Below are positions 14,134-25,016 of a stretch of DNA of 64,000 bases, in pieces. The notes under the pieces are model-generated. The model ran no database searches, was not told the DNA's origin, and saw only the letters and a list, made by a program, of their open reading frames with translations. Made by a program: the position numbers and the translations under genes. This stretch comes from Maylandia zebra (taxonomy: Eukaryota > Chordata > Actinopteri > Cichliformes > Cichlidae), in assembly GCF_041146795.1 (NCBI RefSeq), contig NC_135167.1:7584954-7648953 (forward strand), in the 5' to 3' direction. How positions within the stretch are numbered: the first letter of the stretch is position 1; every line of letters begins with the position of its first letter.

Positions 14134-17100
14134 GCTTGTGGTAAAAGATTGATTATGAGGGTTATTTTTACTTAATAAAATAAGGCTCTGTTATATTTTG
14201 CAGCATCATGCAGATTTTTTTGTAAAAATTTGCTTAAAATCTGATTTAGATAACATGCTAGCTTGATTTAAAGCAGCGCTGCTGGATTTCTGTCCACAAC
14301 ACAAGTTAAAGACAAAATGTATGTACTACCACTCTATATGGTGTCTAAGGTAAACACTCAAGCAAAATCTGCATTCAAAATGAGCATTTTTATCAAGTCT
14401 TCAGTCATTTAAGTCACTTCAGCCAGTACACATTAACCTACAGGAGCTGGTTACCCATGGAAAAATGAGATGATGCTCCTGGTACACGCTTTCATGCAGA
14501 TGTTAATGCCATAGTTGTAGGCAACAGCAATGCACCATGCCTAGCAGCACTCAGCAACCCTGCTCTGTAACTTTGCATAGTCTGACACTTCTCAGCTGAG
14601 TTGCTGTAGTTCCCAAAATTTGGGAACCACATCCACATCAGATTACACCACCATACTAGATTTAAATGAACCCACAAGAATTATCCATTATTTTTCAAAT
14701 GTTAGTAAAGAGAGGCTGCATGACTAGGTGTTTGATTTTATATACCAGCAAGTGTAAACACCTGAATTCAAAGATGAAGAGGTTATTATTTTGTTTGTTG
14801 TTTTTGATTATGGCTGATCCCTCAGAAATAACATATAGTCATTTAACCTTTAATATAACCATATTGATAAATGCAGTTTTAGATTAAATGTAAGGAAAGA
14901 ATGAATCTCTATGTAAATACACAGCTTGTATGTTAAAAAATATCGCGCCAGATGCTCTGACTATTGTTCTTTGAAGTTTCATATCATTGTTACTTTGGGA
15001 AAGTAGACACATGTTCAGCATAAAAAGTTCTGACACCATAAAGATAAAAGCTTCCTCTGGGCTGTAGCTGTCTGTTTTCTCAGCAGCACTGTTCACTCAG
15101 CTGCCGCCCACCATTTGTTACAGCAGAGCTTTTCACATGCTTACCTTACAGGTACAACAATTCTCAGGATACTTCATACCAATTCTCTGTAACTGTCAAC
15201 TTTAAATTGACTCTGGGTGTGAGATTCTTACCATCAGATCCTTATTTTCTTCATCTCGGTGTGCAAAAAAAAGCTCCAAACTTCAAAGTGTACCTTATTA
15301 TCATGATACAGTGTGGTATAATTGCACAGATAACAGTGCACCAGTCATGCTGCTGTCATTCAGCTGAATGGACTGGCTGACATCCAAACTGCCACCCCAC
15401 AGTCATTGTGTGTGATGAATATGTGGATGCTTGTATTTTAGTATCAACAAATGCCAGGAAAATACCAAAATTAACATTTACGAGTATTTCCTGTGAGCCT
15501 GACATGAGGCCTCGTGTAGCTTATTTCCACAGTGTTCTGTGAAAGGTCACAATAAAGATCTCGATGACATAAATCAATAATGTTTTTGTAATTAAAAGCA
15601 TTTATCAATAATCTCAGTGCCCACAAGATGTCAGTATCTGTGGCGCTGCAGGTCAGTAAGTCCATTTGATCCTCATCACCTGGGATTTACTGTCTCTGTG
15701 CAGTCGAAACACACCACAGTACAAATCACTGTCACATAAACTCTGTGTGTGTTCCACCAATCAGAGCAGTTTTTGACCAGTTCAAATGACTCCAGCGACG
15801 CAAAACCATGACTGCACTTTGTTCACACCCGGAATTGAAGTCAACCAACTGCTTTGTTTCTTCACACTTCTGTGTGTCTTTGCATGCAGTCCTGGATCTG
15901 TGCCAGAGAGCAGGTCAGGTGACTTAAGCTAAGTTGGCGTGTCCAACCAGATGACTGGGATTTGGGGTGGTCGGACCCTGGCCGTCTCCCACCTGCCACC
16001 ACATCCCACCTCCATTCACCAAAGCTCAGCAGATTAACTCCCTCAGATCTTTCCTCTTTAATTAGGAGCAAACAGGAGGCATGAAGGCACAGCGACTCCA
16101 TACTAATAATTCATGATAAGCACAGCTGGGGAAATAAACAAAGAGGCCTCACTTAGATTTCACCAGAAAATTTGTATGTAAAACCATTATTTTTCTGCTT
16201 CTGAATATACTCCACAAAACAATGTTTACTCAGCTGGGAGATGAAATAAATTTCATCTATTACCATTTTTACAAGTCCGTTGGATCACATTTTTATATAT
16301 AGTTTTTTATCTTTCAGCTATAGGCAAATATGAAGAACAGGGGAAATGAGCTACATATAAGACTCGGCTTTAACTTGGAGACCCACAATCATGTGGAGCG
16401 TCCTCTCTAAGCTATGTAGCACTGACTCCATTAAGGCCCAGTCAGCAGATGAGAAAAAACACCAAGCTATGTCTCAGTAATTGTACCAGCAGGGTTTTGT
16501 TTGCTGTATTCTTCTCCGTCTTGTTATCTTAAAGTTATTTTGCGCCCACATATATAGAAGATGAGGCACTCAACAAAAGGAAGCTGCAGTGCTGAAAAGA
16601 ACTGACACTTGAACAGAAGATGCAGAAACCCTGAGGGTCTTATAAACAGCATTTTAAGCAAATCAGACTGTAAACAAACAGCTGCAACAATTGAGTTTGC
16701 ATTAGACATGAAAAGGAGAGAAAGCAAGGAATTTCTCTAACCCAAGTCAATACCTAAGTCAATGCAAAACATATAGTAGAATGTAGTTCTTTGTATGACA
16801 ATGACTCAAAAATAAACATTAATTCCACAATAATGCAAGGTTGCAAGGATGTCAAAGGTCATAGAAATAAAAATTTATTTGGTCCTGCAGTCTATAAAGA
16901 TTTCACAGGAGGTAAAAGCAGTAAATAGTGAGTTCATGCTAAAAGGGATGCAAGAGTGGGTTTATCACGCCTTCCCAGAATCCTCCCCTGGAAGCCATTC
17001 ATTTCCTGGATATTTGCATGAGACGTCTCCTCAATTCATTGCAGGGATTGCCCCTCCTCCTGAGGCAGGCCTATGGCGGGCACCATCAGCTGCAATCTCA

Positions 17101-17759
17101 CTGTGCTGCCAGAGGACACAGCTCTGCAAATGAAGGACGGAGACATTACAAAGTGTAAAACCCAAGCACAAATTTTCAGAGTCTACATCAAGTGTGCGCA
17201 GCTGTGACACAGTATCATTAACGCTGACAGGAGGCAGGGCCAGAATAACAGGCCGAGAGGGTGGATTATGTGGATGCGCATGTCTGTAGATGTCATGATG
17301 GCGTAATAAAGAACTGCAATGTGTGATTGGTGGATAGTGTCCCTACATGGATGGGTAAAGGCAGTCACAGGTGGGGCTTGGAGGAGGGGTTAAATGGAGA
17401 CTGGTGAAGACAGAGAGTAAGGGGGCTAAATTTAGCCAATGGCTCTGCTGGGGTGGAGCTAATCCTCTTTGCACTCGAATTATCTGGCCTTCGGATTAGA
17501 GAGCTTTGCCTCTATGTAAGACATCTACTCTTTATAATGATGTCCCATAGCAGGCCGTACCAAGTCCTCTGATGGGGGTGTGAGAGTTGACAGACTGACC
17601 ACAGATATGAATTTTGTGTGCGCGTGCACGTGTGTGTGTTTTGTCATGGCATTTCACACAAATGTGCGTTATATAGTAACAGCAAGTTAGTTCTCAGCTG
17701 CATTTGAATAAAGCACCAAATCCACACTTTTAAGCTTAAATTTCAAAACTTACATTTAA

Positions 17760-18001
17760 CTACTGATTTTATCTATTGTTCTGATTTTATCTGTTTTGAT
17801 TTTATATACTGTTTTGTTTGTTTGTTTGTTTGTTTGTTTGTTAATTAGTTAGTTAGTTTATTTGCTTGTTTTAATCAATTTTAAATCATGCTTTTTATTT
17901 GTTCTTGTTTCTAATGTCTCTGTAAAGCACTTTGAATCACCTTGTTGTTGAATTGTGCTATACAAATAAACTTGCCTTGCCTTGCCTTGCCTTGCCTTGC
18001 C
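17760..18001 (+). mobile_element. Retroposon 3' end with TTTG and CTTGC tails
   Basis: A T-rich stretch contains a (TTTG)n run (17815-17842), then a block with 'taaagcactttgaatcaccttgttg' and 'tgctatacaaataaa' elements, and ends in six copies of CTTGC (17971-18000). The arrangement (short hairpin-like stem, AATAAA-like box, simple-repeat tail) is typical of teleost LINE or SINE 3' ends. A related 'aaagtgccttgagg' tail occurs at 55469-55723. Confidence 0.75.
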
Positions 18002-18789
18002 TAGTAACAGCTATCATATATTGCTGCATATGGTGCATTTAATATTGGATCAAAATTAAAATTAAAATCTTAACACAATATGTACACTAGTGAGCAAGGC
18101 ACAAATGATCTCTGATATATACAATGCACAACTCAGACACCATATATTCCTTAATATATAATTCCATCTTGTTAATATTTAATAATGAAACTTAGATGTG
18201 TCTGTGGAAAGAGATTTTGAGCTGTAAATGCTGCATACATATCTAAACCAGCAGGTAGGTTTATGGTTTACATATCAGCTGTAGAGACTCCAGTTAAGGC
18301 ATAGAAAAACTAATCTGATGGGTCACAACAAGATGACTAACGTAATAGAAAAGCAGTAAATAAGTATTTGTATTACACTGCTGGATTTTTATTTTTGACA
18401 GACTTTTCCCGCAAATCTTATTTTCGTGTGAATAACCGGGCAATTTTACCTCTGAAAGCTTCTTGTAAACAAACTGCATTTATATACCACTTTTATCCAA
18501 ACTACCTTAGATTGTGTCTTCAATTCACCCACTCAACACACACATTTTTGAAAGAGAGCCACCACCACTATCTTGATTTATCAGAACAGTCATTGCAGCT
18601 GAGGGACAGAGCTGACTGAGAACCTTCAGAATTTTTACATTCAATACTTTATTCTAAACGGGTCCCTAATTTACTAAATGAACACAATGTATTAATTAAA
18701 AATGACACAGGCAACTGAAACCATAAACTCACTCAAAAAGTTTTTACTGAGGTCATAGATCAGTAGATTCATAGATAGTCCAATATATC

Positions 18790-19020
18790 CGCTGTCCCTT
18801 CTCTGCACATGTCCAAATGAGCCTCATCTCTCATCTCTCTAACTGCTCAAGCTGAGATTTTGTCCATCCTGGTCAGTCCCAATGAAAGCCTCAACATCTT
18901 CAACTCTGGCACTAACCTTTATTAGTGCCATCCTCTCACTCACCAGGTTTATGTTAAACAGTCTGGTCAAAAACTCCACTGCTCTGTCTCCTAGACATCT
19001 CCATATTTTCACAGGTATGT
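18790..19020 (-). mobile_element. Probable LINE ORF fragment (antisense)
   Basis: The phrases 'tttgtccatcctggtcagtccc', 'aatgaaagcctcaacatcttc' and 'actctggcac' resemble the reverse strand of a reverse-transcriptase ORF that is common in fish LINEs. The reading frame on the minus strand is broken, so it is a decayed fragment. Recognition is from memory only, and the exact family (RTE or Rex type) is not established. Confidence 0.45.
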
Positions 19021-19058
19021 TTTCTGGACCAACCCAGCAACATGATTCAGAGCATAGC

Positions 19059-19720
19059 TGCCATGGTCCTGGGTCTTGGACCTAGCTTTTGCGTTTATGA
19101 CTGTGTGATTCCTTCTTTGGGATTTAAGAGATTTTCATGTTTTAGTTCTGCATTAGTTTTCTGTAGTTGGTATTCTCTAGTGTGTCTGAGTTTGTTATTT
19201 CTAGTTCCTGGCTCTTGTTTTATTATGTTAATTCCCTTTTGTGTTTAGTCTGTTCCTGGTCTTGTCTTGTCATCAGCATCTCCTTTTGCAGCCTGTCTAA
19301 TCTCCATGGTCTTATCATTTGTCTCCCTGGTCATAGTCCCATGTCTGTCTGGTGTCTCTTGTCCTTTCATGTTAATTCACAGGTCCAGTACCTGAATCCA
19401 GTTAATGTGTCTCAATCTAGATCTCAGTGTGTTGTTGTTTGCTGTTTTATTTTGATAGAGTCCTGCTTCATGTGTATGATTCGACTTTGTTCCCCAGGGG
19501 TGTCCTCTCTGTCTTATCTTCTCCCTGTGTATATATTATTTGCATCTCCCTCACGGCATGTGAGTTTCTGTCTGCCCAACCAATAGCTTGGTTAGTTAGT
19601 TCATTTTCTCTGTTGTTATTCCAGCATTAAATAAAGCTGTGATTCTTAGTTTACTTCTGTCTTTCAAGTCCTGCACTTTGGGTACATCCTCTGCCTGCTA
19701 CCCACCTGCATCACATCACA
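19059..19720 (+). mobile_element. Probable solo LTR, about 660 bp
   Basis: The block begins TGCCATGGTCCTGGG and ends CACATCACA, so it has the TG...CA ends usual for LTRs. It is strongly T-rich on the plus strand, carries an AATAAA box (about 19630) roughly 90 bp before its end, and lacks any gag or pol frame beside it. The long open frames inside it (19167-19586, 19427-19630) are low-complexity Ser/Cys/Leu-rich translations of this T-rich DNA, not genes. I did not find a convincing target-site duplication. A gypsy-type origin is my best guess. Confidence 0.6.
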
Positions 19721-21667
19721 GTAATAAAGTGGATTGTATCATATCCATCTGGGTAAATAGTGTTTTAATGTCTTGCTCAAGCAGATTTGGACACTTTCTA
19801 GCCTTTCACTTTTATATTACAGGACAATGTAAATACCCTCAGTAAAAACAAACTATATAAGGATGTTTTGGCCCAGGGAGACTGCAGATAGACGGTGGAG
19901 AAGGCCTCTTGAGGCCTATGTAATACATCTATATATTAAAGCCTTTTATATTATATAATCTACTATCATTTGGGAAATGCCGGGCATCCATATACCGCAC
20001 CGTCAAACCATAACTGCAGGGTTTTTTTTGTAGCATCAGACCTCTCTTCTATCATAGTCAGTATATTCTGTGTATGTAAACCACAGGAATGATATGTGGA
20101 GCAGCAAAGCTATGATTATCCATCTTCCGCTCTAGGTGCCACTCAGACACATCCATAATAACCTCTACACTCATCCACACCCAGAGAAATAAAACTGCCA
20201 GCCCTTCCTTCCTGCTTCAACGGAAAAGGAATATTTCATCCAGTTTTGCTGATATGCTTATCCAGAGTTTCTCAGGATGGATGAGCAGCCAGCAAAGCGA
20301 GCCAATGTCTCATTCAAGGATACTTTGGCATACAGCTGTTCCTCAAAGGAAGCAGCTCTTCTGCTTCTGGGACAAAAGGGAGCGTCCCTGACTGGGGTTA
20401 CTATAGATGGTCATTATCCTAACATGGCGTAGGCAGTGAAAACCACTTGGTGTGGTGATTAGATGTAAACTAAAATGTGCACCTCTTGGAACTTTCTTCA
20501 TGTAAATTACTGAAACCACATTCAGGTACCCATGACAACGAGCATCTGCCCTGCTGATGTGTCCTTGAGCCAAAAAGAGAAAAGGAAAACAGAAAATCTG
20601 AAGGCTGCTGTTCTGACAGCTGACTATAAACTCTGACCTCTGTTAATACAGATCAGCAATATCCCAAAAATCCTGCAGAGCAACTACACAGTTTGCAGTC
20701 AGTGTCAGTTCAGCCTGTTGCTATTTAAACCTTTAGGACTGTACCATTACCTCCCAGAGGGGTGGTGGGGTTAATTCTGGGGAGTTTCCTGTGGGGATGA
20801 GCCCTGGTGAGGGAGGGGTAGTGTGTGGTGTGTATGTGTATGCATGGGGTGGGGGAGTTGTGAGCTTGGACCCTAATCCCTTAGGTTTGTCTACAGCACG
20901 GCCTTAGGATAAACTGACATGTAGGCGATCGACATTTGAAAATGCTACTTGGACTTTAGCACATTTTTAAGTTCAGAAGTCATTTTATATATTACAGGAA
21001 TGCTTTCTCTGGTAAGATAACATTTGTTATTTTTCAATGCTCGCTGCTTTGTGAGATGAACTAGTGAGGAAGTAGATAACAATGATGGAAAAGATAGCTG
21101 CAGTATGATTTTGATGTGGTGCAGCAACACAGGCCTGATGATATGCAGCAAATGCTCCTTTATGGTCAGCACTAATTCTGATGTTTATAAAACAGAGAAA
21201 TTTTAGTCTGAAATTATTTGTGTCAACTGGTTTATCTTTTACAAAAAGACATAAAGCTGAATGCTTGATGAGATTTTATGCGTTGAGTGGAAAATCTCCA
21301 ATCTCTTGTCTATCAGACATAGAAATGGGTCAGTTAGCAGACAGTTGTCCCAAGAAATCAAACGGGATTCTCCTTTGACCTCTGGAGATCAGTGCAGAAT
21401 TGAGATTAAAAGTAACTTGTTTCTGTTATGGTCCAGTTATTCTATCAACAGATGCAAGACATTTAGCAGATGTAGTGCAACTGATTTTGTGTTATATCTC
21501 AATAGACACGAGTTGCTTAGCAGGATCCTGGTGTTGTAGGCTGATAAGAATTTCAGCAATTTCAATTTGGACTAACAATTTTTAGCGAGCAAGAAAAATG
21601 TTTGGATCCTCTCAGAATTGCTTAGCTGTAGGTAAGGCTTTGATCAAACAGCTGTGTTGCAGAAATA

Positions 21668-21686
21668 GGGGTGGGTGGGGGTGGGG
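21668..21686 (+). other. G-quadruplex motif
   Basis: Four runs of three to five guanines are separated by single thymines (G4-T-G3-T-G5-T-G4). Single-nucleotide loops are the arrangement expected to give a very stable parallel quadruplex. The motif lies about 3.3 kb upstream of the first sv2b coding exon and about 250 bp from the hairpin at 21934. Confidence 0.8.
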
Positions 21687-21933
21687 AGTGATCCAATCAC
21701 CAAAAGGGGCCAAATTAAAAAATACTATTGTAAAACTGAAGGCTAAAATTTAATTAGAGGACAGTGACTTGTTGCAGACAATTAATAAGCACAACGCTCT
21801 GGGTTCTAGGGTTGATTTGTGATTTTGTCAATTTCTACATTTCCTCAAATGTAATTAAAACATAGATTAAAAAGCAGGAGGTTGGACCAGCTGGGTATGA
21901 AAAAGTGAATGAATAAAGCTAGGCTCCTACAGC

Positions 21934-21978
21934 TAAACTGGAGCTGCCTGCAGTGGTACTGCAGGCAGCTCCAGTTTA
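21934..21978. repeat. Perfect inverted repeat: 21-bp arms, 3-bp loop
   Basis: The arms 21934-21954 and 21958-21978 are exact reverse complements separated only by GGT. The arm core is ACTGGAGCTGCCTGCAGT. The pairing stops abruptly on both sides, so this is not the edge of a longer fold-back artefact. The three-base loop is too short for a normal microRNA precursor. Confidence 0.9.
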
Positions 21979-24779
21979 AAATTAAACTTAAAAATTAAAT
22001 ATAAGAATTGCAACTGGAAAAAAAAAATCAAAACGTAGACCACTGGGCAGCTCTGATGCTCTATCCACTGCATATGTATGTGTGTGTGTGCGTGTGTCTG
22101 TAGAGCTATTCTTCCAAAGTCCATTATCGCAGCATTAATATGTAACGCCACACGAGTCTGTGGTTCCATTGCTCTCTGTAGAATGAGCTACAGAGTTTGG
22201 CTCAGTCAAAATAATAAATGATCTGAATGGTAAAAGGTCATTTGTGAAATTGAAATAGCTTTCTGTAAATTAGGTGGCAACCTCTCTGCTTCCTGTTAAA
22301 CCTCAGACTCACATTGATTTTCGTGATTTCAAAGGGGCTCTCTGACTTTTCAACAACGGGACACACTCAGAGAAAGGCAGATTATGACCTATTCAAAAAC
22401 TGCAGAGGCACAAATGGTGATTTGACATCTGTGTAAGTGTGTATGCAGTGCGAGTTACGGCTGTGAACGCAAACCTGGATCAATAGGTTAGAAAACAAGG
22501 GCGGGAGATAGAGGGGAAAGACTAGGCAGCCCAACTGTTATGTAAGCGGCAGCTGTGTGAGAAAAGGAACTGCAGCAGGATGATGAAAGCAACTTCTCTT
22601 CCCTCAACATGACTGCGCATCCATCCTAACACATTCCCTCTCATGAACTGTTCACGTATTATTCACACCGCCTGAAGAAATAATAAATAGATGATGGTGA
22701 TTCTATCACAGTACTCGACTTCTTCTCATTACTTCCGACAGTAAAACTGATTCAAGCGTAGATTTTAACTCAGACTTTCTGATTTCAAAAACCTCGCTTC
22801 TGAAAGCACCAAACAGCCTACATTTCAGTGCATCAATCCAGACTGTGTAATCCATCGCTGCTACCAACCACCTCTGTGACTTTCATGATGAAACAATGAT
22901 GTGAGGCAACAAGGGCAGAATAAAAAAAAACCTGCTGTCGTAATCTGGATTAATTTACAGTATTCGTCATCCTGCTTCCAAACCAGCACAGACCCACCCA
23001 AACCAAACCAAGCACTGTCACATGATAGGACTACAAATATTTCTACAGGGCTAATAATCACCGGATGAAAGTTATGCCAATAACACTTAGGTGGACACAA
23101 ATGGTCCATTAGGAAAACTGCAGTAAATCAGGATTAAAACGGTTCAAATCACAATAAAAGTTATGTGAAAGGATTCAGGTGGAAATACACCACTGTTTTT
23201 ATACAGTTAGCAAACCGTCTTTCTAACTTGTATCACTTAGTTATTTCAAACAAACTTATCATTCATCTTATTCATTGAAACTATTAAGGATTCTATTAAA
23301 ACGCATATGTGGAATGTATGGCTGATGAAATTTAAGGACAAACATGCTAAAACCTTTTGGTATAGTTTACTCTGGGGAAATCAGTTTGCCATCAAAAAGC
23401 AACAGAAGTCAGAGAAACAGAGATTGTGTGGAGATCTGGGTTATTTAGGTGATCTAGGTATTTATTAATTAATCATGTTAAAGACTGTCATTTGCATTAA
23501 TTAGTGTCAGGCTAAAAAAAATCAATTAATATATTCTGTTATTTAAGGTGAACTTTGTGGGTTACCTTTTGAAATGTGTTTTTAATGAAGAAAAATATAT
23601 AATTAAACAAGATCTTAATAATTATAATACATACAGTTGCAAGTACAGCATTACTTGGTCTGGCGTGGCCAATATTTATGCTCCTAATGCTACTTTATGC
23701 TAATGTTAACTAATGCAAAGACGATTCAGTTTTCTAGATTTACTTCTTTACCAGTTTTATGTAATTTCTGCAGTAAAGGTTTAATAGGTTGCTTTACAGT
23801 ACTATATACTTCATAAGTAGTACAGATGTGTGTAAGTGTGAATGTGAAGCTGTAGCTGGAGGAGGAATAAAAAGCTAAAATTTGCCTGTGACTATACAGT
23901 TAGAGGTTAAATAAAGGTTTGTCTTGTTTAAATGTTTAACTGTGTGACTGAATTGTGTGCTGTGTTTGGTATTCAGCCATTTAGTTATCTGACACAAAGC
24001 ATTAAAAAAAACCATGACATCATATTTTATCGCTAAACTACAGAGGATAACAGCCTCAGGTTAGCAATTTCTTGATTTTACAAGCATGTGTGTGTTTGGC
24101 TTCACTGTGATACTCATTTAATCACGTCAGGAACGGATGCAGCAACAAAAATCCTCAAATTTAATGGAATTTGTGTTTCTCTGTTCGTCGGCATTAGATG
24201 CTCTGGCCTCTGGTCACCAGAAAAATCAAGACAGATCTGAATGTGTCATTGCAGCAATGCTGTGTGATGGATCAAAATGGCGCCAGAGCATTTGAGCGGG
24301 GGAGACGATGAGATTATCTGCTTGTGTGGAAGGACAAGCAGCCTACAGAGAGGGAGAAAAGCATTACCAAACTTGTTTTTCCTTCCATAAGACACTTTGA
24401 AAAATTGAATTTTTGGAAGAAGGATAGGATTTTAGTTCACAAGCAAGTTTTTTAAAAGTTGGAAAAATAAAAAGGAAATCAACTCAAAATCTGTTTTAAT
24501 AGATGCAATAAATACAATACAAAGATAAAAACAGGTTTAAAAATCTTTCAAAAATTAACACGTTTAATCAAAGTTTAACCATTAAATCTTATTCTAGTAC
24601 TTTCCCCGATACTTTTATAGAATTTTGATGTAAGTTTTATAAAATGATTGTTTGGAAGTCCTTTGAGACATTACCTGTTACCTGCCCAAAGGGCACTGTT
24701 GCATAGCAATGGCTTTTCCTCTACAAGTGATGTGGGGCTAACAGACAATATGTAATGTGTGGTGTTCATTGTTTTTCAG

Positions 24780-25016
24780 GTTCAGCATGCAGCACTTTAC
24801 GTATCACGGAAGGTAACAGTCTTTCAGCATACTTGTTGAGGCCTTAAACCTGAGACTTAACTACAGAAGACCTGCAGTTTTCTTCTGACACCAGGAGACT
24901 GCAGCTCACGGCTTCTTGGGAGGATTATGCCATTATAGCTGACAACTTGAGCTTCCTCAGCACACGACGGCTCCGAGACAAAGTCACTCCTGCTCTCCTT
25001 ACATGCAGCAGGAACC
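24780..25016 (+). other. sv2b: sv2b 5' untranslated part of the first coding exon
   Basis: A good splice acceptor (TTGTTTTTCAG, ending at 24779) is followed by 237 bp with no in-frame ATG competing with the conserved start at 25017. Mammalian SV2B likewise has its start codon in the second exon. I infer that transcription starts further upstream and that this segment is untranslated. Confidence 0.5.

Larger units (their letters stand above)
9471..17759. other. Non-coding region, mostly unique sequence
   Basis: No supported gene. The content I can name is a poly-A run near 10031-10049, an ATT microsatellite at 14096-14132 and a candidate CTCF motif at 14044-14057. A somewhat GC-richer block at 16950-17510 contains an octamer (ATTTGCAT, 17012) and paired homeobox sites. 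The remaining open frames are short, have no recognisable domain, and occur equally on both strands. Confidence 0.6.
19721..24779. other. Non-coding region upstream of sv2b
   Basis: No supported coding exon. It contains a G-rich strand at about 20757-20870, the compact G-quadruplex motif at 21668 and the perfect hairpin at 21934. Near 24274 there is an AAAATGGCG element resembling a YY1 site, in a small CpG-containing patch. The non-coding first exon of sv2b presumably lies here or further left, because the first coding exon is preceded by a splice acceptor. I could not place it. Confidence 0.5.

Noticed and set aside
19167..19630. Two plus-strand frames of 139 and 67 codons rich in Ser, Cys and Leu
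   Set aside because: They lie within the T-rich LTR-like repeat and have no domain. They are chance open frames in skewed DNA.
21934..21978. MicroRNA precursor
   Set aside because: The loop is only three bases, the arms are perfectly paired and short, and there is no lower stem. This does not match Drosha substrates.
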